A stretch of DNA of 64,000 bases from Gigaspora margarita (GCA_009809945.1 WTPW01001137.1:124001-188000); one strand, 5' to 3'. Counted from the first letter of the stretch, positions 25,570-37,873 are shown. Notes: generated by a model not told the origin, from the letters alone. Program-made: numbers and translations.

Positions 25570-26437
25570 ATTATTTAGAAGTTGAAGCTTCAGTATTATA
25601 TTTGGCTGTTTCTGGAAATTTATTGTATGTAGGAGAATTGTTGAACATATGAGTGGAATCATTACTAGTTGATGGAGTGGGCGAAGTTTGGTTTGAATTA
25701 TCTTTAGGAACCATTGGTTTTTTGCCTTTATTAGTAGGAGAATTTGCATAGTTATTTTGAGTTGGGTGATTTGTCGAATTTCCTATAATTGTAATAGGTA
25801 TAAAGTAAAGGTAAGGTTACGAAAATAGTTGATTTTTGAATTTAAAGCAGCTATTTAGATTTTAATATATGTTTATCTCTCATTTGTTGTAGAGCTTCTT
25901 GTAGCTGATTAATTCTTATTTGTTCAAAAGATAAATTAGATATAGTTGAATTTGAATTTGTATCAGGATTAGTTTGTAATAGTTTTTTGTATATATATTG
26001 AGTTGAAAAAGAATGTGAATTAAATTTTTCTGCGATACAATGTTCAAGTTCTTGATTTCTACATTTTTTTGCTTGGTTTGAGTTATTATTGCTCTTAGAA
26101 CTTGATTGGAAGGTGAGAAATAGGGTAGGGTAGGTCCATTCAATTGTTTTACAGAGCACAAATGCTGATTTTGCCAGGGTAATAAGTTCGCCACCTACAA
26201 AAAAAATTGGATGTCAGGTTGTTGCATCTGCAACGTTGGTGTGCCAATTATATAAAGGATATTTGCATAGGACAAACATTGGCAATTAATTTCTGGTAAC
26301 TCCATTGTAAATATATCTTTTCAGTCTAAATATTTCTTGTGCATTTTTGGTTACAGCAGGGTCTTGGATTGGAGCTATGAAAATTTCAAAAGTCAGAGCA
26401 ATAGGTAAATCATAGATTGTTGCTTTGTTACTGAGTG
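25570..26437 (-). pseudogene. Unrecognised broken gene
   Basis: On the minus strand three open pieces have protein-like composition. First, about 26437-26297: 'IYDLPIALTFEIFIAP', then 'QDPAVTKNAQEIFRLKRY'. Second, 26190-25851: 'GGELITLAKSAFVLCKTIEW', 'NQAKKCRNQELEHCIAEKF', ending in a probable coiled region 'FEQIRINQLQEALQQMRDK' and a stop at 25851. Third, after a possible acceptor ATTATAG, a Ser/Thr/Pro/Asn-rich tail ('KGKKPMVPKDNSNQTSPT') ending at a stop near 25573. I do not recognise the family. It lies on the same strand upstream of the Helentron, so it could be an accessory gene of that element (compare the OB-like frame beside the first Helitron), or an unrelated gene remnant. Frameshifts separate the pieces. 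Confidence 0.4.
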
Positions 26438-26674
26438 TTTATATATTTAATGGGACATATTGATTAATTGTTATCTAGAAGAAATATATGATAATAGAAG
26501 GTTATATATTAAAAAATAAGGTAAAAATAAATTTGTTCAGTTTATTACTGGTATTATTTATATTTAATTCATCATTTCAATCACAAATCAACCAATAATT
26601 AGTGCTATATTATTTGAAAATAACTACGTTTAACTGGGGGAAATTACTGGTTACACATGATTAGTGATGTGCCA

Positions 26675-26724
26675 CGTACAGTACTATACGTACAGTACTG
26701 TACGTACTGTACGTACTGTACGCT
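26675..26724. promoter_or_regulatory. Left subterminal TACGTACTGTACG array of hAT copy 1
   Basis: Overlapping palindromic GTAC/TACGTA units in tandem right inside the left terminus. Position and mirror-symmetric presence at the right end suggest transposase-binding sites, as known for subterminal repeats of hAT elements. The binding role is inferred. Confidence 0.5.
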
Positions 26725-26805
26725 AAAATTTTTGCCGATCATTTATTAAGAGTGCCTGCCTGATGTGCCAATTGACCAATCAAATTCGTTAATTGATCAA
26801 CACAG

Positions 26806-27063
26806 ATAATTCCCGAAGAAGCTTTCGACTTTGACTTACGCTTTGATTTTCACTTTGACTCTCGCTTTGACTTTCACATTGACTTTCACTTTGACTCTCA
26901 CTTTGACTTCGCTTTAATTTTCGTTTTGACTTTGATTTTCGCTTTGACTCTCCTTGCTTTGATTTGATCTTCAACTTTTATTTTGGCTTTCACTATGACT
27001 TCACTCTAATTTTTATTTTACTTTGATCTTCTCTTTGACTTTCGTTTTTTGACTTTCACTTAT
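26806..27063. repeat. CTTTGACTTTCA-type minisatellite
   Basis: Irregular 12-18-base tandem repeats of CTTTGACTTTCA and CTTTGACTCTCG. On the minus strand they give an open stretch of repeated SESQ residues, which I treat as a by-product of the repeat and not a gene. Confidence 0.75.
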
Positions 27064-27196
27064 ATTTCGAGAATTTTTTCCGTGTTGAATTCACAAAAAT
27101 ATAATTTTGATCAATCAATCGTTTAAATAAGTTATTTAAGTTTAATGAATATTTTATACTTTGCTTCTTGTTTATTAATGTTAATTTAGCTAATTA

Positions 27197-27466
27197 GGCC
27201 AGACCAAGTTGATTATGTGTTTTACATTACCCCCCCACCCCCCCCTCCTCAGAGCTCCTCCTCTCCCTCATAGTAAAAAAAATTTAGATAAATATACATA
27301 GGGCTACAGGATATTTCGGAAAATTTTTATACAGTCATGGAACAATTCGGGAAAATTTTTTTTTTGAAAAAAAATTTTTTAAAATTTTACTATGGAACCA
27401 CCCCTCCTCCCCCCTCTTCTGGAGGGGAGAGGGGGTAATGTAACACATAATCAACTTGGTCCGGCC
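27197..27466. mobile_element. Harbinger/Tourist-like MITE inside hAT copy 1
   Basis: 270 bp; terminal repeats GGCCAGACCAAGTTGATTAT and the complement ending ATAATCAACTTGGTCCGGCC, continuing through a C-rich/G-rich stem (TACATTACCCC / GGGGTAATGTA). Flanks are TTA on the left and TAA on the right, close to the 3-bp TWA duplication of PIF/Harbinger. Contains the marker GGGCTACAGGATATTT, also found inverted in the copy at 49436-49691. Confidence 0.8.
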
Positions 27467-27926
27467 TAAATACAAAGGATTTTAATGTTAAAAATAATCG
27501 CATATTAAATCTTTTTATTCGTATTATTTATTTATGTATAAAGATCTTTTTAATCAATACATTAAAATTCGTAAAGTCATAAATTTGTTAGCGAAATTCG
27601 TGAATAATACCTTTAGCTTTTTCTTGTAAAAAAATTAATTGCATCTTAAAGCTATTTTAGTGGTATTGTATAATTATTATAATCAGGCTACCATTTTTTC
27701 TGGGCGGCGCTATGAAGTCTTGTAGCTTAGTCGCTTAGTATAGCTCGGAGATCGAACAGGCCCTTAATTGTAATATTGGGCCGCTATATGTAAGAATTTT
27801 TATTTTGGCCCTCATCCGTAATTATTTTCATTTTTGGACCTAAATACCTTTATTATATAATCTTAATTTTTTATATATTGCAGAATCGCGGATCGCTTAA
27901 AAAAAAAAATTTTTTTTTATATATAA

Positions 27927-28037
27927 GTACTATACGTACTGTACGTACTGTACGTACTGTACGTACTGTACGCTAAAAAAATTTGGGTAACATATAAATG
28001 GCACATCACTAGTACGTACTGTACGTACTGTACGCTA
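27927..28037. promoter_or_regulatory. Right subterminal TACGTACTGTACG arrays of hAT copy 1
   Basis: Two blocks (about 27927-27973 and 28013-28037) of the same palindromic unit as at the left end, the second belonging to the duplicated 62-bp terminus. Probable transposase-binding sites by position. Confidence 0.5.
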
Positions 28038-28081
28038 AAAAAATTTGGGTAACATATAAATGGCACATCACTACACATGAT

Positions 28082-28455
28082 CCATGTGAGTAGCAGTTCT
28101 TTTGTTTGTTTTTACTGATCGGAGATTTAATTTATGCAAATAAATAGGGGTTCGATCAACTGTGTAATCAAACTTTTTCCTCCATTCAAACAAACAAACA
28201 TTTAATAAATCTTACTGCTTTTATAAATTTTATGCGTTAAACAACACTTTCTTTGACTATATTAGCATTTTCTTCGATGTATAATGGTGTTTTATTTGAT
28301 AATTAGTTGTAACAACAATAAAGCACAGTGTGTTGAAAGGCATAAAAAATAAAAGCAAGCATGATACCTTAATAAGTATATTTATTGTTACACATTTTTT
28401 AAGCCTACGCATTTTTTAATCCTATATTAACTTACATTTATCAATTTTTTTAGTT
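28082..28455. other. Short spacer, possible 5' end of the MULE
   Basis: No gene. Directly precedes the MULE transposase frame, so it should include that element's terminal inverted repeat and promoter; neither was recognised. Confidence 0.4.
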
Positions 28456-31144
28456 ATGGAATTTTTCGATATAGGTGAAAGTAGTGCTGCAAATAACAAA
28501 GCATTAAATGAAGAATTATACAAATTTTTAGATGAACTAGTATTTGAAGATTATCAAGACGATACAAGCCACTAGCTTATATATAATATGGACTCATTAG
28601 ATGAAGATGTAGACATTTCTTTGCTTAAATTAACATCTGGTCAATTTTTATATTTTGAAGCGATGCTAAAATTTTTAACTATAAGTTCCGGTTGATGAAT
28701 TTTTGATATTTTTTCTTTTAAATATTAGATCAATCTTTTTATACATAGGACAATGTTGAGAAGTTCCTGAACGATTATGGGTTAGAAAAAGGTTTCAGTA
28801 TACATAGAAGACGAACTGATTCACGAACAGAAAATGGTACTAAAATCTTATGTAAAGTCAGTTGGGAGTGTAATTGTGCAGGAAAATATAAGGCGAAGAA
28901 AGTATTGGATCCAAATAATCAGAGGAGTCACCAGTCTAAGGCAACAGATTGTTAATGGAAAGTTAATGCGAATTTTTCAAAGAGTACATTGATGATCAAT
29001 GTTACTAAGATTGTAGATGAACATAATCATCCGATGGTATCTTCACCTGAAACTAACATTGCTAGATATCATAAGTTTAGTAATGAGATAATTGAATTTG
29101 TTGAATTCTGTGTAAATTATAATGTAACTAGTGCACAAAGTATTGGGCGTCTCTTAAAAGGAAAATTTCCTGGAAGGAAGATTTATCAGAAGAGCCTTTA
29201 TAACTCAAGTCAAGCAGCAAAAAAAAATCAGTAGCACAGGTTGAGTTTGACGCATCTGATCTTATGAGGCACTTATATTCACAGCGAGCTGAGGATTCAC
29301 GTTGGTTTGTAGAGGCAAAATTTGAAAAAGATGAATGCCAATTATGTGGATTGGTGTGAATGTCACCTGAACAACAAATATTATGGACCCATTATCATGA
29401 TGTTCTTTTTTTGACATGACATCCCACACCAATAAATATAACATGATGGCATGTTTTTTTGTCATTATCGATAATTGTAATAGAACACGGCTTGTAGCGA
29501 CTGCAATGCTTGAATATGAGACAAATTAGTTTAGTCTGGGCATTAAAAATGATTAAGAAATGCATGGGTGATTTAACACCAAATGTTGTATTCACTGATT
29601 CTGATCCAGTGATGAATAGTGCAATAAATTTAGAGTTTCTGGATTCACTTCACTGCTTATGTATATTTCATATTGATCTCAACTTGAAGAAAAATCTTAG
29701 GAATAAGCTGGGTTTATCAGAGTTTAAGGAGTTCTATGAGGCATTTTTCAAGTGTAGAAATACATTAGTTCCAAGTCACTTTGAAAGTCAATGGGAAACT
29801 TTAAAAGCAAAATATACATTAGCTAGTGGTTATATAAAGCAACAACTAGATCTATTTAAGCACAAATGGGCTATCTGTTATACAAATAACCAATTTACAG
29901 CTGGCGCAAATAGTACTCAAAGGGTTGAAGGTTTGAATTGTAAAATTCATAACTGTGTTCAGTCGAATTCATCACTTTTGGAGTTGACAAAGGAAATTCA
30001 AGAATTACTTGATAAAGAATCCGAATATGCAAGAATTGAGGAATATAAGGAACAAATCCCTATGATCGGTCTTCAACTATCTCAAAAACCTATTTTAATT
30101 CAATTAAAAATGTTATTTCACGATATCTTTTACCAGTAATGATGTTTACTGTATGTAAACAAATCAAGAATGCTTTTATTATGATAGTTTTTAATAGATA
30201 GCACAGCTGTAGACTTCATAGTTCAGGTTAGAAATAATATTAATTCTACTTAACTTTTGACTATACTATACTAAACTATTTTATCCTGCATAATAGGAAC
30301 AAGTAAATGTTGACAATGTTGAGAGTGCATGAGAAGATAACTATAAAGCTACAAAAATATGTCTTGCTGATATTTTGTCAAAATTAGACAAGATCAAATC
30401 GTAGAAATTTGGAGAGTTGTTATTTCTTGTAGATCTAAAAACAACTATATTATATTATTAGCAGATGGGTCTCATAGATGCACTTGCAATATTATAATAA
30501 CACATAGATATCCATGCTGACATTTTTATAAGGTCTTATATTGTTCTAACTAGGCAAAATGGCATATAGGACTTATCGCAGCATGTTGGTACAAAGATAA
30601 TTTGATGATATTTGGCAACAACGTCCAATTACTATATGCACAAGTTCTGGCCAAGTCCACGATCAAGGCAGTGTTGAATATCCAGTATGCAAATTTGATT
30701 ATATAAAACAGATTTGAAGTACTGAAGTTTATAGTCATACATTAAAAGAAGTTAATAATACATGACAGAAGTATAGTAGAGCACAAGGTGTTATGAGAAA
30801 AGTACTTGATATAGCACTTACGACTAATTCATTTGATGAATGGATGGGTATTTGCCATAGGTTTATTTTGGATAAAGAAAACAAACAAATAGATAATGCA
30901 ACAACAAATGATATTGATGATATTGAATACGATATTCAGAATCCTGTGATTAGCACACGAAGAGGATGACCACCTGAAAGGGCAAAAAGTAGTATTGAAG
31001 CTGAAGATCAACATGCCAAAAAAAAGCAGCATTTAGAAATTACTAATGAACATGAAATCAAAGAAAAAAGATAATAGAAAAACATGCCAAAATTGTGGTA
31101 ACAAGGGTCACAATAGGGCAACATGCAAAATTAATAAGTGCTAG
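28456..31144 (+). pseudogene. MULE (Mutator-like) transposase remnant, FAR1-like type
   Basis: Begins at ATG 28456 ('MEFFDIGESSAANNKAL'). Domain order: FAR1/WRKY-GCM1-like zinc-finger DNA-binding region (about 28750-29035: 'VEKFLNDYGLEKGFSIHRRR', 'KVSWECNCAGKYK', 'VDEHNHPM'); MULE DDE core, with the second-Asp segment 'NVVFTDSDPVMNSAI' (near 29590), 'LHCLCIFHIDLNLKKNLR' and 'STQRVEGLNCKIHNCVQS'; a C-terminal basic 'RRG*PPERAKSS' (AT-hook-like, with TGA at 30967 where CGA/Arg is expected); and a zinc knuckle 'CQNCGNKGHNRATC' (31085-31124), ending TAG 31142-31144. The protein would cut and paste a Mutator-type element. Several stops and frameshifts make it inactive. The best-preserved open part is 29510-30139. 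Terminal inverted repeats not found. Confidence 0.85.
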
Positions 31145-31378
31145 TTAGGATTTAATAGTATAGTTTATTTCGCTATTGATTTATGTATCATATAGCATAT
31201 ATTATATCTGCATTGTTAATTTGAACAAACCCGCTTTTTTCAGTACATATGTACATACAAACGAGTATTAATTGCGTAACCAATTACTAAATGATATTAA
31301 ACTAGTTTGGTATGTTAGCTTTTGTGCGATCAAATATCCGAATGTAGTTAGCATGCTTTTGTTATTATCAATGTTTTT

Positions 31379-31630
31379 AGATTAGGTTTAGGGTTTTGTT
31401 ACTATTAGATTAGAGGTTAGAGGTTAGGATAGTTTATGAAACGCAAAATAATTTAGGATACATATATTAAAATTTGGCCTACATCGCCACCAAAATTCCA
31501 CGCACACGTGACCAACAACAAAATTCGTTAAGTTGTTATTATTTTAGGTTAGGGTTAGGTAAGATTTGTTAAGTTCTCATTATTTTAGATTAGGGTTAGG
31601 GTGAGATCTATGCTAGAGTTGGGGTTTGGG
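31379..31630. repeat. Scattered telomere-like TTAGGG motifs
   Basis: Clusters of TTTAGGGTTTTG, GAGGTTAGAGGTTAGG, TTAGGTTAGGGTTAGG and GATTAGGGTTAGGGTGAG over 250 bases. Too short and too degenerate to be a chromosome end; could be an interstitial scar or chance repeats seeded by a transposon. Confidence 0.5.
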
Positions 31631-31639
31631 CAGTTATAT

Positions 31640-33975
31640 AATAAAATCGCTCAAAATAAATTTTTTATTATTGTGCAATAGGTGGTTTAGTGATTTTTGT
31701 CAAAACGAATGTTTGTTTTGAATTTTCGGTTAGTATAATGTTATATGCATAATTTTGTTAATATTTATATCACGTGATTAGGTGGTTCCCCTGGTAAAAA
31801 TTAGAAATTTTCATATTATTTTTCCAAATTTTTTCGAGTAGTGGTAAATATTCAGATCGAAAAGCTTTATATTTATATCCTATGAATTCATCTTCCCCAT
31901 TCCTGTAAATAGCGATTTCTATAGTGTATTTGCTAGCATTCGAAATATTTTTAATAAATGAAATTGCACAGAATGTTGAAGCTATTTTTTTTAATTTTTA
32001 AGGTAATATAGATTAATTTCAAAAATTGTACTTATTATATCGTATTTATATCTTTTTTCAATTTTTTTATTGGTATTATTAATTAAAATTAGTATGGTAA
32101 GTATGAATAAAAATTTCAAAGTGTTTAATAGTAGAGTGAATAGTATGTTTTGATTATTTTGTATAATGATTTTATTTGTAATAGTTATTTATATTAGACT
32201 TATTGTATTAGGTTTTTATTTCAACGAGGAATGGAGATATATTTTTTAATTAATCTAGACATAATAGGTAATAATTTATTTGTTATATTTTGTTGTATTT
32301 TATCTTTTTTATTAGTAGTTGAATTTTGATTGGAGGTTTTAGAAAGATATTAGATAGTATTACTATTTTTGTGATAGTATAATTAAAATTGATATGGGTG
32401 TAGTTCAAATTGTACCAATTATAGAAAAAAGAAAAAATGATTTTTTTAATAACAATTATGCTATTTTTATAATAGTTGTATTTATCTTTTTTATAAGTAA
32501 ATCGAATTCTGAAAGTTTCAGAAATTTATCACTATTTTTGTAATAGTATAAAATTGATATAGGTGCAGTTCAAATTGTACCAATTATAGAAAAAAAGGCA
32601 AGCGATTTTTTAATAATAATTATGCTATTTTTGTTATAGTTGTATTTATTTTCTTTATTAGTAATTGAATTTTGGAAGTTTTAGAAAATTATTACTAATT
32701 TTGGGGGTCCGCTAAAGCGGGGTAAATTCATATACGATCTACATACTGCAAAACTTACACTCTAGATATCTATATAACTCTCTAACCCTAACTGCATCAA
32801 AAAAGTAACTATTGCTTTTACCCCGCTTTAGCGATCCCCTATTTTTGTAATAGTATTTAAAATTGCTATGGCACAATTGAAATTGTACCAATTATAGAAA
32901 AAAAGGGAAGTGATGTTTTTGATAATAATTTCGCTATTTTTGTACAGTAATAGTTGTATTTATCTTCTTTAATAATAATTGAATTTTGGAAGTTTTATAA
33001 AGTTAGATAGTATTACTATTTTTGTAATAGTATAATTTAAAATTTAAAAATTTGATATGGGCGCAGTTAAAAAATTGTACCAATTATAGTAAAAAAGGAA
33101 ACTGATTTTTTTTAATAATAATTATACTATTTTTGTAATAGTTTTATTTGATACTGTNTTTAGATTATACTAAAAATGAGTAAAAAGGCATAAAATTAAG
33201 TAAAACAAAAAGCCTTATTGAGATTGTTCAGTTCTACATGTTTAAAAGTTTTTTCAACTTTTTCGGTTATTTTATTCTAGATTATTTTATATATTAAAGT
33301 TAATTGCATGTTTTGGCATTTGATTCATTTTAATTTAATTAGCTTTTGGTTAGTATTATATTATATACCTCAAATGCGAAAAAATAGTTTTTTTTCATAT
33401 CATTTAACATATAGATTATCCCATAAGGTAACACAAATTTTTTAATAATAATTTCGCTATTTTTGTACAGTAATAGTTGTATTTATTTTCTTTATTAATA
33501 ATTGAATTTTGGAAGTTTTATAAAGTTAGATAGTATTACTATTTTTGTAATAGTATAATTTAATATTTAAAAATTTGATATGGGCGCAGTTAAAAATTTT
33601 GTACCAATTATAGTAAAAAAGGAAACTGATTTTTTTTAATAATAATTATACTATTTTTGTAATAGTTTTATTTGATACTGTATTTAGATTATACTAAAAA
33701 TGAGTAAAAAGGCATAAAATTAAGTAAAACAAAAGCCTTATCGAGATTGTTCGGTTCTACATGTTTAAAAGTTTTTTTCAACTTTTTCGGTTATTTAATT
33801 CTAGATTATTTTATATATTAAAGTTAATTGCATGTTTTGGCATTTGATTCATTTTAATTTAATTAGCTTTTGGTTAGTATTATATTATATACCTCAAATG
33901 CGAAAAAATAGTTTTTTTTTTCATATTATTTAACATATAGATTATCCCATAAGGTAACACAAATTTTTTTCACCT
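31640..33975. repeat. Diverged repeat field with a ~523-bp tandem duplication
   Basis: Repeated blocks share TTGTACCAATTATAG (32412, 32577, 32885, 33077, 33600) and TATTACTATTTTTGTAATAG. The last two lie in a clear tandem duplication, about 32918-33440 and 33441-33962, with near-identical copies ending in CCCATAAGGTAACACAAATT. No coding frame. One ambiguous base at 33158. Confidence 0.8.
32703..32838. mobile_element. Short TIR element (GCTAAAGCGGGGTAAA ends)
   Basis: About 136 bp with inverted ends GGGGGTCCGCTAAAGCGGGG and its near-complement CCCCGCTTTAGCGATCCCC. It interrupts the repeat block that elsewhere reads TTACTATTTTTGTAATAG. Flanks CTAATTTT (32695-32702) and CTATTTTT (32839-32846) may be a slightly mutated 8-bp duplication, so possibly hAT. 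Confidence 0.7.
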
Positions 33976-34080
33976 ATATAAAAGCTTGCTGTTCGATGAG
34001 CGGCTCATTGTGCATCTCTTCTCATCTCGTTAATCTATTATCGTAAGCTAATAGCGCTAAATCACTATAATACGTATTTT
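33968..34080 (+). promoter_or_regulatory. TATA-like core promoter without a visible gene
   Basis: TATATAAAAGCTTGCTG sits at the edge of the tandem repeat, followed by unusually GC-balanced sequence (GATGAGCGGCTCATTGTGC...). It resembles a TATA box and short leader, but no open frame follows. Could belong to a repeat-borne transcript. Speculative. Confidence 0.2.
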
Positions 34081-35350
34081 TTACAAACGTTTTTCATGGT
34101 GTAACTTGAATTTTCTATAAAAAGCTAATTTTTTTTTTACCAAATATGGTTATATATCCTATCTGTATACCTTTCTTCAAAAATAACTCTTATTAAAAAG
34201 GAAATTACTATTACACAAACTCCAAATGATTTCTCTTAAGCGCTAAAAATAAATTTATATCATAAATTTGTGATGGTGCCGGGTCTAAATTTTTTTTATC
34301 AAAGAAAAAAAAAATAAACAATAATAGATTAATGATGTAATTATTACATAAAAAGTTTCATAGTATGACATTCATTAATTCGTATATATATATTTTTAAA
34401 GCAAACACACTCGTTATATATTTTTGCAATTGCTTTTAAAAATCAAATAATGTTTTCATATATTTGCATTAAACGTTTGTATTAATTTGATTATAACTTG
34501 TTTTTGATTATTAATATAGTAGTAACAAATACAAATTCATATATTTATATCAAGATGCAATTGATCGATATAATTAAAAGAATACATGTTAGAATATTTT
34601 ATTTTATTTTAGTAATATAAAAATTATTCTCACGCATAAATAAGAAATGCAAATTTGTTTATAATCTACAAAATCTAACTTTATTTTAATTGTATATATC
34701 TTAAAAAGGTATTTCATATACCATACATAGTACAAACTCGATGTACGTACCTATATACATATAGAAAAGTATAATGCGGTCAATTTTCTATTAGAATATT
34801 TTATTCTCATATATGCGTGCATTTTTATTTGATTATACAATGCAAAAATTGTTCTCACACGTTAATACTTAAATGAATAAGGTAAGTGATCGTAATTCAC
34901 AATTGTTACTACATAATAATGTAATTCACATATCAATCGCAATCAATAACTATTTATAGATATAATATCTAACTTTAAATATCTACCGATGTATTTAAAA
35001 AGTATGCCATTTATTGTAATATGATTACTGTCATAATAATTGCAATTTATATTTACAATACAATAAATTATTAATTTATCACAAGAACTCATGTTAACAC
35101 AATTATGTATTTCTTTCTCACGTCATCAAAGATATATATCTACCAAGGCAAGTAATACGAATTAAATACGTCTACTAACGTGAATAACATTTAATCACAT
35201 AATCGATTATTATCAAAGTTTATATCAACATTAAACACCCATTTAGCATATATATAATTCTAAAATATAAAATTTATTGTTATTATACCCAGATTTGATC
35301 TTCATTCTAAATAAACGAAAATTCTAATTTTTGTTTACCAAAACAAATGA
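34081..35350. other. Intergenic, no gene seen
   Basis: AT-rich DNA with no coding potential or element ends that I recognise. Confidence 0.5.
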
Positions 35351-36146
35351 TATCAATCGGTCGTATTTGGTAATTGAATAATATCTAACCATATAATCGA
35401 TTACATTCAAGATTACATCAATATCTTTTTTCAAACAGATAACATTTTATAATTCTTATTCGCTAAAGCAAACAATACCAATCTAATATCTAATTGTGTA
35501 ATCAATTACCATGATCAAATATTTATGAGCGCATACTTTAAAAACTAAAATTTTATCGTCATTGTATTCGAGTCTAACTTTTATTTTAAATAGACGGAAA
35601 TTAATTACGAAAATTTATAGCTACCACATTCATATTTAATCCTTATCTTTAATTAGTTAGAAAATTCAGTCGCAAAATCAAATCTTATCATCATTGTATC
35701 TGAGTCTAACTTTTATTTTAAATAGACGAAATTTCCAATTACGAAAAATATCAATCGGTCGTATTTGGTAATTGAATAATATCTAACCATATAATCGATT
35801 ACATTCAAGATTACATCAATATCTTTTTTCAAACAGATAACATTTTATAATTCTTATTCGCTAAAGCAAACAATACCAATCTAATATCTAATTGTATAAT
35901 CAATTACCATGATCAAATATTTATGAGCGCATACTTTAAAAACTAAAATTTTATCGTCATTGTATCCGAGTCTAACTTTTATTTTAAATAGACGGAAATT
36001 AATTACGAAAATTTATAGCTACCACATTCATATTTAATCCTTATCTTTAATTAGTTAGAAAATTCAGTCGCAAAATCAAATCTTGTCATCATTGTATCTG
36101 AGTCTAACTTTTATTTTAAATAGACGAAATTCCAATTACGAAAATT
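35351..36146. repeat. Recent 398-bp tandem duplication
   Basis: The segment starting TATCAATCGGTCGTATTTGG at 35351 recurs at 35749. The two copies are almost identical by eye along their length, so the duplication is recent. Non-coding. Within each unit the phrase GAGTCTAACTTTTATTTTAA occurs twice, an older sub-repeat. Confidence 0.9.
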
Positions 36147-37746
36147 TATAGCCACCACATCTAGATCCGATCTTTATCTTTAATTAGTTAAAAATCCAGT
36201 TTCAAAACCAAATCTACGTAATATCATCACAATTTAAAAGAAAATTTACACACGTTTTTACACAGTATACGGTTTAAATTGTATCATAGTTCCTATGGTC
36301 AGTAATTTTCTAATAATAACTCAAACAATTATAGTATGCAATTCAAACCTACATTGATATCCTCATGACCAATAATTTTAAATCGACGAACCACCTTTTT
36401 ATTCGTTTCACATGAAATAAATGATTGGTAAAAATGTACAGGACACTCGTGACAGGCTAATAATTTTATAATAGTTGGATTGGATATAAAATTTGAAATC
36501 TATACCATTTAAATTTAGAGTTCGTCCATTTAAATGTTTAATTGGTTACCTCCGCATTACGACATTCTTGATCATTCACAATCTATAATAGTAGTTACTA
36601 TGATATTCTAGAAATCTGTAACTAATTACGACCAGTTTGTTAATACTTAATTGTTGAATAATTTGGCATAGATTATTATTACATTTTTGATTAAAAATGT
36701 ATTGTAACTAAATCGGGTATAGAGTGAGAATCGTTGTAAATGTATAAAAGTAATTCATTATTGCGTCATAAATTTGTAAGTCAGATAATCAATATGTGAA
36801 GAATTGAGATGTTACACCAGTATGTGAAAATTGACACTACACCAATCTGACGACTTAACTATGATATCCATTTATGAATTTTGAAAGCACTCATTTTTTA
36901 AAAATCGACATTTGATAACAAACCAACTCTAACTAAATACTATATGTTACTGAATAACGAGTAAGTCTTTTTTAAGCTTGTCAGAGTAGTGATTAATTTT
37001 TGTTGAGTTAATGGTGAATTAAACATTTTACAAATTCATTTCACAGACAATTATTTCACGAAGTGTCGATAAAATGAATGTCAGTGAAATGCCACGTATC
37101 CATAAAATTTATATAGTCATTTTTCATAACAGCTGACATGTTAATTTAGGCTCATGAATTTGTAATGTATTATAAAGTGTGAATGGTCAGTTTAGGCAAA
37201 AACATCTATATAGAGTTTAGATACCAACATGTTTGATATTGAATCTGTGATTGATGGGAGAATAAGTCTGTTTTTCTCCTATGTTAATAGTCATGATCGA
37301 ACAAGTATAAATAAAGCATGTTATAATTGAAGCACTCAAACTAATGGTTCGTCTTTGATTAATTTATTTTTATTTGTGCTAAATGTGCCAAAGTCTTTGT
37401 TATAATAAGTGATACGGATAAAAGTTCGGGTAAAAGTTAACAAATTATTGTCAAATATTATTTTACAATGAACATGCTTTTTGAATTTTGCGAGTGATCG
37501 TGCTGGTCCTGCGCCACATCACACGCTGCGCAGCTACCCTAATTAATTTTATCTATTATCTTTGAATAAAGTTTGTAATTCGTACCTTTTTTTATAAATG
37601 ATCTACAAAATATTCTCCAAATTTTATTAGTAAATTTCACTGTTCATATGCGGATCACTAATTAATTATTCACACGCATTGATAGATCGCCTTTGTTTAA
37701 ATATATGCTTCGAATTAAATTCTAGACAGGCTTAAAACTCTTTAAT
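36147..37746. other. Intergenic, no gene seen
   Basis: No open frame, RNA gene or element end identified. Confidence 0.5.
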
Positions 37747-37873
37747 TTAATACATTTGCAGAACTATTTAAAAGGCCCGATTTCGCCAATTTTCTACGGT
37801 ATTGGTATTTTGAATTATCTACATGAATTATTACCCAAGTTGTATTAACGTAATTAATGCAGTAATGATTTAA

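Larger units (their letters stand above)
26662..28073. mobile_element. Non-autonomous hAT element (copy 1)
   Basis: 1412 bp with terminal inverted repeats TAGTGATGTGCCA (26662) and TGGCACATCACTA (ending 28073), flanked by an exact 8-bp duplication CACATGAT (26654-26661, 28074-28081), which fits the hAT superfamily. Both ends carry subterminal TACGTACTGTACG arrays followed by GCTAAAATTTTT/GCTAAAAAAATTTGGG. The right end is duplicated: a first end-like boundary at 28011 is followed by a 62-bp repeat reaching 28073, and the target duplication fits the outer one. The interior contains a minisatellite and a Harbinger-like MITE; no transposase. Confidence 0.9.

Noticed and set aside
26789-26974. 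Open frame encoding repeated SESQ residues
   Set aside because: It is a translation of the CTTTGACTTTCA minisatellite inside a hAT element, without a credible start or conserved domain.
31379-31630. A chromosome end
   Set aside because: The TTAGGG words are few, degenerate and followed by more than 30 kb of further sequence.
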